Below are positions 32,766-43,191 of a DNA stretch of 64,000 nucleotides, one piece after another. The stretch's first letter is position 1, and the number at the start of each line of letters is the position of its first letter. The notes below the pieces were generated by a model. The model was given only the letters and a program-made list of their open reading frames with translations. It was not told where the DNA came from and ran no database searches. The translations under genes and the position numbers were made by a program. The stretch is from Siderastrea siderea (taxonomy: Eukaryota; Cnidaria; Anthozoa; Scleractinia; Rhizangiidae), in assembly GCA_964030785.1 (NCBI GenBank), contig OZ034966.1, positions 1,558,501 to 1,622,500 of the forward strand, given 5' to 3'.

Positions 32766-35700
32766 GATTTACCACCTATAGATTAAATTGTTAATCGGCT
32801 CACCGGAGCACGACAAAGCGTCTTCAGTGAACATCTCGTGATGATTTCGCTAATGTCCAGTAGGCCTATGAAACGCAGTATAGGCGCGACTTTTGTTAGC
32901 AGGGAAAAACTATTAAGAGCAAATCCGTACAAAGATCAAACATTGAGCGGCAAAGCTTGAAAAATCAAATTCGCTCTTCTTTTGCATGGCGGTAGCCCTT
33001 CGTAAGTATACAAACGCTGTGTAGGTTTTTCCTTGAAATAACTCTTTATTTCTGAGAAAAACGAAAAACTCCGTTCATAGCTCTAAGCTCGATTTTGCGA
33101 GACCAGGAAGGTTTAAAATTCCTTCAAGTTCACGCGACTCGCGTATCAAAACTATTGAACCGGGGAAGGCTGTATTCCTTCCAATTTGTTGTATAGTTCA
33201 TCGTCGTCCAAACCTAATGATTTTATAAACTTAAGACTAATCTTAGTGTTCAAGGGAATAAAAAAGAGTAAGGCTTCTTTTTGTTACCTCAGTCGATAGG
33301 TTAAAAAAAACGACGAGTTTGACCATATGCCTTTACTTGCAATTTCATAAAACTTAGGTTTTAAAGTCTAATGATGCTCTACTTTCAAATTACATTAAAG
33401 GTTTTTTGGGCAAATGATTTTAGAATATTCAGGAAATTTTTTTAAAATCGTGTTCAGAAAGCACAAATTCACGCCATCTGATGATTGCGTGACCAAGAGT
33501 GACCTGGCATAAAATTGCTTTAGTTGGAAATATCGGCAGATATCGGCAGCGTTGACGCATGAAACAAGTTAAATATACTAACCTGTATAGTCTAGTACAC
33601 GGATATGTTCTTCTAAGTGGTCAAAAGTGTTTGCTTTATGCTTACGTTCCATATGTACGTACACCGTTCTTCTTCAATTTCACCGAACGGTGCACATTCC
33701 CCAACCGAAACGTCTCAATTCTGCTTATATATATATTTTTTCCTCTCCTCGTGCCATGGACAAAATATTCCCGTCAAATCTGCTAAATAATCCTTTAAAT
33801 TAGTCGTAAAAGCAATTACTTCCATCGTCCATTGGGGGATTTTCCATCGCGCAGTTGTTTTTGTTGTTTACCTGTCGACAAGATGTGACAAGCGGTTACA
33901 AGACGATACAAAAATTTGCAATACATCCTGACCAGTGCACGTGACTGTGATCGGATTTTCCACACTTATAGGTTTTCGCACATCGTCATAAATTTCGCGA
34001 ATTTAGCCCACAAGAATAATCCCGAGAAGTTAAGGCAAAGTTATGATTGATTTGTCTGCCGTAACGCAAATATAGTATGGTATGATGAACTGGCGGTTTC
34101 CGTTTTTTCCCTGCATTTCTTTAAATAAATTGACATTTCAAAGCGGCCAATTTTTCGACTGGAATCGATGTACTTCTGCCGTTTACATAAAACTTCATGT
34201 TACTTTTGGAGGACTTTCACAAATCCTAAACTTCGGAAATAGACGGCAAAAGAGCACATTTGGAGTTCCTGGGGGGAAATATGTATCAATTTCTCCCTTG
34301 TACCAGGACCGAACATTTTCTGAGAATCCTCGAATGCGTAACGTAATTCTGTAGATTAACTGCATTTTATGTGTATATCATTTCCCACGTGTCGAACTAC
34401 AATCCTGACTTCAACAGCAACGCGAGTTAGCACTTTTTTGTTGGTCTAATGTCGCGTGAACGAAACTATCTTTCTTGTTTTGTTTAATCCATCGTCGGCA
34501 GTTTTTGTTCCTACGACGGTCGAGACAGAAAAAACAGTCGACTGAACTTGTTCCTTTATTAACATGTCAGAAAGATGTAAGTAGACACCAGTCCACTTGA
34601 TGATCATTCTCTGGAGCTGAAAGCGAGACAGAGCTGATGCGAAGTTCGTCATGAAATCGCCCAACGCAGTACTGGAAAAGGAAAACTACCACAAAGGTGA
34701 CAGAGTAGTGGGGAAGGAGGTATCGAAGCCGTTATTTTTCAGAAAACAGGTGTCCTTGTTCCTGTGGGCTTAGCTAATGGAAACAAATTGAGAGGGGAAG
34801 GGGCTAGTAAAATAATAATACATGGCTTTGAAATGATTAATCTCGCTTTTGAAAAGAAAATGCAATGCCTTCTTCTTGAAATCTAATAAAATAAGTAGAA
34901 AATTATCTTAAATAGTAAATTGTGAAACGTGAAATGTGAAAATGTCTGCATCCCCGGGCAGATCACTAATGACAAATGCCGCACCCTGGAAACCGGAAAC
35001 CGATAAATGCCTGGTGGGGGAAAGAGGAATGGTCACGCTCGGAATTGACTGAGCCAGAAGATTTTTGGTGTAGTCCTTAACCTTGCCATAATCGGCACCA
35101 TACTGTGTTCCTCTACATAAATAAGCTTGATTAACTGCAAGGCCGAGTTTTAGCAAGTAGCCAACGAGGCGCAGCCTGCAGACAGGTATTGTAATTGGTT
35201 TCGTATACAACAAAATGATTGGACTGGGGAAACGACTATACATTTTCATGCTAGAAACTGAAGCACGTGCCATCGACTAAGTTATGAATTTGGAACAAGA
35301 ATGCCAGTTGCAGCAAATCAGAGATGATGACATGACCAACATCTCAAATCTCCACGCCCACCCAACGGTGTACGATGCTCGCAACATTTGCGATTTCTTT
35401 AGCTCGAAGTTTTGGCGATTCTTAAAAGATACTGCAGCAGCAATTTGTTCAGGTCAGATTAAAGTGCAAGCAACCATACATTGACATCTTAGAAGAACCT
35501 GTCAAGGGCTGTGAATGCCACAGAAATAAATGAGAATTACTAGTCCCCACTGTAATAAGCCAATATCTCTCTCTGCTAGAACGAAATACCCTAAAGCATG
35601 TCTAAGACAATTTTATTTGAATTATGTCTAGTACACCAAGGGACCTTTGGGTGGTAGGTTTCAGCTCTTTCTTTTCTTTTCTTGGTTAGAAGAACTAAGC

Positions 35701-36100
35701 TACCGAGATCCTCGCATATAGCTTTCTTGATAGTCAAGGTATTCCTATGGAACGCTTAGATTGGGGAATAGGTGGGTGAGCAGTACTGTACAGCAGTAAT
35801 GCAGTACTGCACACTCTAAGATAGCAAGTGCCAAGTTGAAATAATAAGTGCAAAGTGCGTGACAGGCCCGTGGGTGAAAGAAAAATTTCCTGGCCTCGTG
35901 CTCTTTATAACCACCTAGCGCTCACTGTTAGAAAAGTGTACATTTCTGAAATGTCACTCATGGTGTCAATCTAAACTGGACTATCTGCAACTAATTTAGT
36001 GAGTGCTGGTATAAAATTGTTTATGTTAAATGATACATCCTTTATGGAAGCAGGGCGAGTTCCCCTCATTCCTGCAGTAATGATAACACAATGTATCTCT

Positions 36101-36231
36101 AAATGTAAAGAGGATTCTCGCAGTTATTAACGCAACCTATGCAGTTGCGAAAAGAAAGCCTGAAAAAATCAGGCTTTCTTTTCGCAACTGCATAAGTTGC
36201 GTTAATAACTGCGAGAATCTTCTTTACATTT
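36101..36231. repeat. 131-bp near-perfect palindrome, dispersed repeat family
   Basis: The left arm runs aaatgtaaag, cgcagttattaacgcaac, gcagttgcgaaaagaaagcc. The right arm is its reverse complement, with a 6-bp centre. The 14-bp word cacaatgtatctct flanks it at 36087-36100 and again at 36260-36273, which may be a target duplication of a slightly larger unit (36101-36259). Related single arms occur at 315-355 and 8392-8450. Confidence 0.65.
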
Positions 36232-36549
36232 ATTTCTTAATTTCATATATTCATAATTTCACAATGTATCTCTTTTGCTAAATTTATTTGGAGCCAGCCA
36301 GCCTGCCAGCCAGCCTGAAGTAAGCAACTATCTAGTATATTACTAAAGATAAAGCGTACCTTTACTTCTCCTTGGTCTTAGTCCTAGCCTTTGTACAGAC
36401 AATTTTCCCCGCAATTTTTTTGAGGCAAGGGTAAGAAAAAAACTGAGTTTGTACCCAGGCTCTCACGCGAACAAGCTATGGTCACGCTTCGGAAATCATG
36501 TAGCGTATCACGTAAGCGTCACATCGCATCCGCCCTGATCTGATTGAAA

Positions 36550-36809
36550 TTAAGCTGTACTGTTGAAAGGCCTCTTCAACAATTTCACTTTTGAAATTGG
36601 TTTTGAGAGGATTAAACGTCAATTTTTACAAAACAAGGATATCGATGGGACGAGGAGCACAAAGATACATGAATTAAAACATTTCAAGTTTGGAGCCGTA
36701 ACTATCCAAACAACGACCGAGCAATTGTCAAAGCTGAAGGAGATCTGCATGCAACGAATGGCAAAAATAAGCACCTTGGAGCCCTTAGAATACCATATCT
36801 CTGTACAGG
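36550..36809 (+). CDS. Exon-like frame in the long inverted-repeat element
   Basis: The plus-strand frame from about 36563 reads through GLFNNFTFEIGFERIKRQFL and LKHFKFGAVTIQTTTEQ to HISVQ and a GTTAGT donor at 36810. A second exon-like piece after an acceptor at about 37220 (REHE/GISTLPGLIKSSIELETD) ends at 37414. Both have degraded inverted counterparts in the left arm. I do not recognise the protein. Coding is inferred from composition and splice context only. Confidence 0.25.
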
Positions 36810-39800
36810 TTAGTACACTGAGGTTGTTTTATGCGTCTACGTCGCTGATATTTCCAACTGAAGGAATTTTATTCCAGTTTACTATTGGTCACGCATTCAC
36901 CGGATTGCGTGATTTTATGCTTTCAGTGCACCGGTTTTCAAAAATTTCCTGAAAATTCCGAAATCGTTTGCCCAAACTAAACTTTAAATACTTCAAAAGA
37001 ACAACTTATTCAGTCCTTAAATACTTAATTTTATGACATTCTGAGCAAAGGCACATGGTCAAATTTGTTGTTCTTTTTGATCCATCGATTGACCGAACAA
37101 AGGAAAGCCTTTTGCTTTTGGCTTTCTCTCAATACTTAGATAAATCCAATGTTTATGAAATCTTGATGTCTGGACGATGAAGAGTCATACAACAAATTGG
37201 TGGTATTACAGTCTTTTCTAGTTCAACAGTTTTGATACGCGAGTCAAGTGAACATGAAGGAATTTCAACCCTTCCTGGTCTCATCAAATCGAGCATTGAG
37301 CTGGAAACGGATTTATTTGCTTTCTCAGAAATGAAGGGCTATTCAAGGAAAAAACTACACAGCGTTTGTAAACTTACTAAGGGCTACCACCATGTAAAAG
37401 AAGAGCGAATTTGATTTTTTGAGTTTTGCCGCTCATTTGCGATTTTGTTTGATCTTTGTACGGATTCGCTCTTAATAGTTAATCATTTAATGTTCGCTTT
37501 AGTTTTTAATTTGACTATGTGTGTGCTAAACGATTCGTTTCTTTTTGACAGTTTAAGCCGGGACAATAATAATTCAAAATTTACAGTACAAATACAAGGG
37601 AAATTGCATTTTGCACCCATTTGATTTATTCTAGATCCTTCTCCTTCTCTAGTTATATATATAGTTTTTCTTTATTTTCTTCATGATTCTTGCAAATGGT
37701 AACTGGTAAATTTATTTCTCTAAATGTAAGAGGCATAAGCAACTTTCGTAAAAGAAAAACGATCTTTACTGGGTGCAGAAAACAAAAAGCAGATGTCATT
37801 TTTCTACAGGAAACACATTCTACAAAAGATAATGAGACTATATGGAAAATAGAATGAAGCGCCCCTCTTTTCTGCTCTCATGGGGCTAACAACGCTCGTG
37901 GGGTTGCGATTTTAATCAGAAACAATTTTGATTGTGTAGTTGAAGTAACGGTAGTCGACACCAACGGTAGATTTATTATACTCAAAGTAATTCTCAAAGG
38001 TGAACAAGCAGTTTTGGTCAACGTATACGGTCCAAATCGTGATAACAAATTGGTTGATTTCTATCATTTAGTACTACAAAGCTTAAAACAAAATGATTTT
38101 GATGAAATTGAAAATATCATAATGGGAGGAGATTTCAACTGTCCTTTAAATTCTATTATTGACAAAAGAGGTGGGAACCTTATTCCAAGACAAAGTGTAA
38201 TTAACACAATAGAAAGCTTACAATCGGAATTGGATTTGCATGATATTTGGCGTGTCAAAAATTCCACAAGACGTAGTTTTACTTGGAGTCAACCGGAACC
38301 ATTAATTATGTCTAGACTCGATTATCGGCTTACTTCAAACTGTTTATCAGACAACGTATGGAATGTTGATATTATACCATCTATTAAAACAGATCACTCC
38401 GCGATAATAATAGAATTTAAAGATATCGATGATAGAGTCAAAGGTCCTGGGATTTGGAAACTCAATTGCTCTCTACTAAGCGATCAGCTATATGTTGAAG
38501 AAATCAATCCTTTAATTCCTTCTTGGGTACAGTAGGGAAAGGCAGACCTGTCTGATCCGCGCTCTGTATGGGACTGGGCAAAATACAACATTAAAAAGTA
38601 CTCCAAAAAAATTCTATGAACAAATCTAAACAAAGAAAAGAAAAGGAGAAGCTACTAAATATAGAGCATCACGAAGCGTATGTATCTTTTCAAAACAATC
38701 CCTCTCAAGAAAATTTAACAGCTTTAAATGTTGTGAAAGAAAAATTGGAAAAACTGTATGAAGAAAAAATTGAAAGTATAATTATAAGGTCCCGTGCACG
38801 ATGGCATGAACACGGAGAAAAGAACTCCAAATATTTTTTTAATCTAGAAAAACGGAACCACGTAAAAAGGCATATTCGAAAACTTCGGCTGAGTGGTGTT
38901 ATTACAACTGACCCTTTTGAAATTCTGGATGCTGAAAAGACATTCTATGAAAGTTTGTATAAATCCCGCCAAGGTCCCTCACAACAGAATGAATTCCCTT
39001 TTAGTTATGAAGATCTGCCAATACCGACACTTTCAGAAGAATGTAAACAGTTAGGTGAAGGTAACATAAGTCTGGAAGAATGCACTAAAGTATTAAACTC
39101 TTTTCCCTTAAATAAGGTTCCGGGAAATGATGGATTGCCTGTCGAATTTTATAAAACTTTTTGGGGTTCAGTGGGACAACTTTAAGTGGAGTGTTTCAAT
39201 GAGTCATTTGCTAAAGGAGAAATGAGTCCATCACAGAGACAGGCAGTAATTACGCTAATTGAGAAAAAAAGATCAAGATCGTTGTGACCCTAAAAACGGG
39301 CGGCCAATTTCTCTTCTTAATGTTGACGCAAAAATAGCTTCAGAAGTTATTGCTGAAAGAATGAAGCGTCTGTTGCCGGATTTAACACATAACAATCAAT
39401 CCGGATATATTCCAGGTAGAAGTATAGGTGAAAACATTCGTTCAATCCTTGATATCATGGATTACACAAAAGCCAAGAACTTACCAGGCATTCTATTATT
39501 TATCGACTTTGAAAAAGCCTTTGATAGCTTAGAATGGGATTTTGTCAATAAATGTTTGCAATTATTTAATTTTGGGCCAGATTTTATAAAATGGGTAAAC
39601 ATTTTCTATAAAAATATTCAAAGCTGCGTTATTAATAATGGGTTATGCTCTCACTACTTTACCATAGAGCGTGGAGTGAGACAAGGGGACCCTCTCTCTC
39701 CACACGTTTTTGTAACAAACATCAAAGGGCTTAGAAACTAAACTGCTCCAGTTTGCTGATGACACAACAGCTGTTTTATCGAACTTAAACTCTGCTCGAT

Positions 39801-40562
39801 CCTTGTTTAAACTTCTCGACAAGTTCGAGAAGGCTTCTGGTTTAAAACTGAATGTCACAAAAACAGAAGCAATGTGGATTGGTTCTCTTCAGTACTGTGT
39901 AGATGAACCACTTGGCGTCAAATGGCAAAAATGCGTTAAATTTCTAGGAATATTTATCACATATGACGTACAGTTACAGGTTGAAAAGAACTCCAAACAA
40001 AGATTGAAAAAAATCAGAAACACGATTAATCTCTGGAAATTAAGAGAGCTATCCATTCATGGTAAAGTTAACATTATTAAGTCTATTTTACTGCCAAAAA
40101 TGATTTACCCTAGTTCTGTGTTAAATACGCCGCTAGAGGTTATAAAAGAATTTAATTCTTTAGTGTTCCACTTTTTACGGAATGGGAAAGACAAAGTGAC
40201 CAGACGTTCTACCTATGCTCCCTACGATTTGGGTGGTCTTAAAATGATTGACTATGAAAACATGGTAAAAGCTATGAGATTAAGTTGGCTTAAAGTGCCA
40301 CTGGGACCAGAATTTTGGTATTCCATATTTTTGCATTTTCGAAAATAGTCTGTGGTCGTTAGTCACCATGCCAAATTTCAACTCATTACGACGACTGGAA
40401 GTCGCTTTTTTCGGACGGTTTTTGTCGAGATTTTACGGCCGCCATTACAGGCCCTTGTTCCGGAAGCTGGCTTGCGAATTAGCGGAAGTGACGTTAGAGG
40501 CTCACCTCAAACCTAGTCAGGCTTCATTCCGCGGGAAGTTTAACTGTTGTCGAGGGAAGATT

Positions 40563-40854
40563 ATGAAGGGTATTACTTGTGTTGTACAATGCTACAACAA
40601 TAAATCCAACCACCGAGCTGGTATTTCGCTTCATCAAAGCCTTGCGAGCGGACCCGCAAAGGAAAAATGGATAACGTTCGTACTCACACACAGTGCAAAT
40701 TTCAACCCGAGAGGTATTTTTGTCGGCTGTTCTGATCACTTCACGGACGAGTGTTTCCAGAGGGCTGCTCATGTCGAAGGATCCCAGAGGTGGATTATTC
40801 CATTGTCCACTCCAACTATATGGAAAGAAAGATCCGGAAAAAACGAGACGAACG
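40563..40854 (+). CDS. THAP-domain protein fragment of the Kolobok-like element
   Basis: From ATG 40563: MKGITCVVQCYNN gives the first Cys pair. WITFVLTHSANFNP and CSDHF supply the Trp and the Cys-x2-His pair, completing a C2CH THAP zinc finger, followed by DECF. About residue 97 there is a possible donor (GGTACC at 40854). An open frame also extends upstream to 40368, but the Met next to the Cys pair is the usual THAP start. THAP domains recognise transposon ends. The rest of the transposase is missing or unrecognised, so it may be non-functional. Confidence 0.6.
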
Positions 40855-42097
40855 GTACCTAATCTTAACGCAGTTGAAGTGATAGTTTGTTTCTTTTTCA
40901 ACGCATCCACCATTGTGCAAAACTTGTTTTCTTTTAACGTATTTTAATATTTATTTTGCTTGTGGAAAACCCTTTCAGTTCTACCGTCTGCTAGCGCGAA
41001 GATCTTCGACGTAGTCCTCATAAAATGCATCCTGGGCGACTGCAGGACCGCCGCGATAAAGCCAATAGTTTGTATTGCTTAGCTTTTTTTCTTTTTAATT
41101 CCTCGTGTGTTAATTTCAAAGCAGTAATCGCTTAGAAGCATGGACAGTTTTTTTTATAGCATACCGTCCTGAATGTCGAGAAACTTTTCTCCTTATTCCC
41201 TGTCGCTGAAGAGTCGATTGACATTACTGTTCGAAATGTATAAGGCTTCGATAGGTCGGCTCGTCTCGCGTGGAAATTTAAGTTGGAAAAAAATATCACA
41301 CGTCACTATTTGTGTAAGGGTTTTACAATGTTATTTCTTTTAACTATCATAGCAATCTTAGTAAATGAACAACCAAGAAAAATGATTAGATATCAAGTTA
41401 TTATTTTTTACGCAATGAATAAACCAAGTGAAAGCTTCGTTTCCTTGGCGGTCCGCATGTTGTTGTTGAGCAGCAGAACATTTTCCTTGTGGCTTTGATT
41501 TGCACTACAAATATTTAGATTCCGGTCACACAAGGCCTCCAGTTCTTAAAAAAGGGCTTGGTTTATTTCACTTTTTCAGCTCAAATTAAGAATTCTACAA
41601 AAACTGTTCAAATTATTTAGAAACGCCAAGCAGTTGTGTTTCAATGCATGAAGCGACCACTGCAGTATGATGGACACGATAAGCTTCATCAGCTGACTGC
41701 CAGATGACTACAGCATTACGGCTCTTCAAGAAAGTGTCCCATACTATGCTAAGAATGGCCAAAAATCTCAATGCTTTACAATATATAATGAATATAAACA
41801 ACGGCAAACAAAATGTAGGTTTTTTTATTTCTTCAACGAAGCGAACAATAAAATCGATCGACCGATGCTAGAGAATTCGCGAGCATCAAATTCTAGAGTT
41901 TTTGTAGGTGTTTTGTCTAAATTTCCAACCTTAAAACATCAATTTTTCGAATAGCTGGATAGCCATTTATCCGTTGGATAAGAGTTATCCGCTCTTTGAG
42001 CAACTTGTGCCTGAACTGTAATCACTGTATAAGCATTATTTCGCGCATATTTTGAACTCCCGCCAATAAGGCGAGAAAAACAACTTTGAACATTTTG

Positions 42098-42262
42098 TTT
42101 ACAAGCTTACAAGCTGAAATCTCCTGACATCAGTTCTTACATCATACGGTAAGAAAAATTCTTCATTTGCCGAATTAAATGAATCCCCTGATGCTTCGGA
42201 AGCTGAAGACTGTTCCGAATCGTAGAAATACTCTTCAGAGGTTTCGCAGTCGACGGTAGGCA
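42098..42262 (-). CDS. Acidic exon at the right end of the second Kolobok-like element
   Basis: A minus-strand ATG at 42262 opens a 54-codon frame rich in Asp, Glu and Ser (MPTVDCETSEEYFYDSEQSS), ending with FFLPYDVRTD. There is a possible donor (GTAAGA-like) within it near 42150. Position and orientation match the acidic 'PYQFE' exon of the first Kolobok-like element. Function unknown. Confidence 0.3.
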
Positions 42263-43191
42263 TCTTGAGTCAAAACACAACGAAACGCGACTGAGGTGAG
42301 CCTCCGACGTCACAAGCTATTAAATTGCGCAATCACCCAGGAACACGTTTTCAGTAATGGCAGACACATTTTACGCAACTTTGGAGCTAAAAAATATTAG
42401 GATGGACGATTTCTTGTTCAGTTTTCTGGGTACATATAGACACAACGCGATATTCTGCGACAAGATTTTGGCCGAAATAAACCTACGAATTTTCGTCTCA
42501 GTGGCACTTTAAACGAATATTTGATGAAAACTGCTTTGGGTTTTGGAAATCTTACCTTGATCATTCTTTAGGCAGTTATGGAGGATTATTTTTATTCAAT
42601 TGTAATTACGACCCAAATAAATTAAATATTTTATCACCGATTGTCGTCGATTGATTACCATCGATTTCATTGACTCGCATGTTTCACACGATTCCCTCGC
42701 CGTTAGCCGTCATTTGATTTTGTCCTCGCTCGCTCTGATAGGAGTTCCTACTCAGTTATATTTGAAGCGTGAGCGTCTCAAGACGGGTCATGGTCAAGCT
42801 AGCGAATGCTTTTATACGCGCAACAGAGGACACGAGCGTTTATTACTACTAAACCCAGCTTTCATTTATCGGACAACTATCGCTCTTTATTTTTAATTGA
42901 TGTTATGAGGTTGGTGATGTATGCGCCGCAAATAAGAATTAAAATTGCAAATTTTGGGCTCCACTTGTCACATCCGTATCAATTAAGACGGATGCCGTAA
43001 AAAAAGAATGGAAATGTATGTTCAGGAGTAAGATATCTGTCACAATTCGGCTGGGGTCGTTAAAGTTAAATATTCCAAAGGAAGCCATCCGTAATCTTGG
43101 CGTCGTTTTCAATCGTGTTTTGTTGATTTACATTTCGTACTTGACAGACTGGCAAGATCTCGTTTATTGGAAAACAGATCCGCGTCCAAAA

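Larger units (their letters stand above)
32908..37490. mobile_element. 4.6-kb element with about 0.8-kb inverted terminal repeats
   Basis: Starting from aactattaagagcaaatcc (left) and ggattcgctcttaatagtt (right), the two ends are inverted copies for roughly 0.65-0.8 kb (32908 to about 33700, and about 36690 to 37490). They are clearly diverged, with many substitutions and small indels. The arms carry exon-like sequence: a splice donor context 'ctgtacag|gttagt' on the right is matched by 'ctgtatag' on the left. No transposase was recognised, and the target duplication is unclear. It sits between ORF1 and ORF2 of a LINE and contains a palindromic insertion (36101-36231). It could be an unfamiliar DNA transposon or an inverted duplication. 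The middle (33700-36100) has no recognisable gene. Confidence 0.5.
40294..42507. mobile_element. Second Kolobok-like element, 2.2 kb, inserted in LINE ORF2
   Basis: The ends agtgccactg (40294-40303) and cagtggcact (42498-42507) are inverted, with weaker similarity further in. TTAA lies immediately outside both (40290-40293, 42508-42511). Removing one TTAA and the element restores the LINE reading frame, which proves both boundaries. The left half encodes a THAP domain (+) and the right end a short acidic exon (-), the same convergent layout as in the element at 8803-12811. The catalytic transposase was not recognised. The 40.9-42.1 kb interior is otherwise featureless. Confidence 0.8.
37696..42653 (+). 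pseudogene. Second LINE: ORF2 endonuclease plus reverse transcriptase, interrupted
   Basis: ATG 37696 starts MVTGKFISLNVRGI. The APE endonuclease shows FLQETHS, VNVYGPN, GGDFNCPLN and the TDH box (KTDHSAII). The reverse transcriptase shows NKVPGNDGLPVEFYK, GRPISLLNVD, FIDFEKAFDS, GVRQGDPLSP and, after a small deletion, LQFADDT (the YADD-type catalytic box, near 39755). Stops and shifts at about 37853, 38535, 39183, 39262 and 39740 inactivate it. At 40290 the frame is cut by a Kolobok-like element. It resumes after the second TTAA at 42512 in the same frame, with the typical FGFWKSYLDHSLGSYGG and FNCNYD segments, and ends near 42653. This is an L1/Tx1-type ORF2 pseudogene. Confidence 0.8.

Noticed and set aside
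34908..35273. 121-codon minus-strand frame
   Set aside because: No domain, splice context or conservation visible. It lies inside the unclassified inverted-repeat element.
32900..37495. TTAA or TA target duplication for the long inverted-repeat element
   Set aside because: The bases outside aactatt/aatagtt do not match each other. The apparent TTAA on the right has no partner on the left.
43018..43191. 58-residue N-terminal extension of the GTPase
   Set aside because: Open frame only. The ATG context at 43018 is weaker than at 43192, and a good splice acceptor at 43147 lies between them. Part of the extension (IPKEAIRNLGVVF) looks like a LINE remnant.
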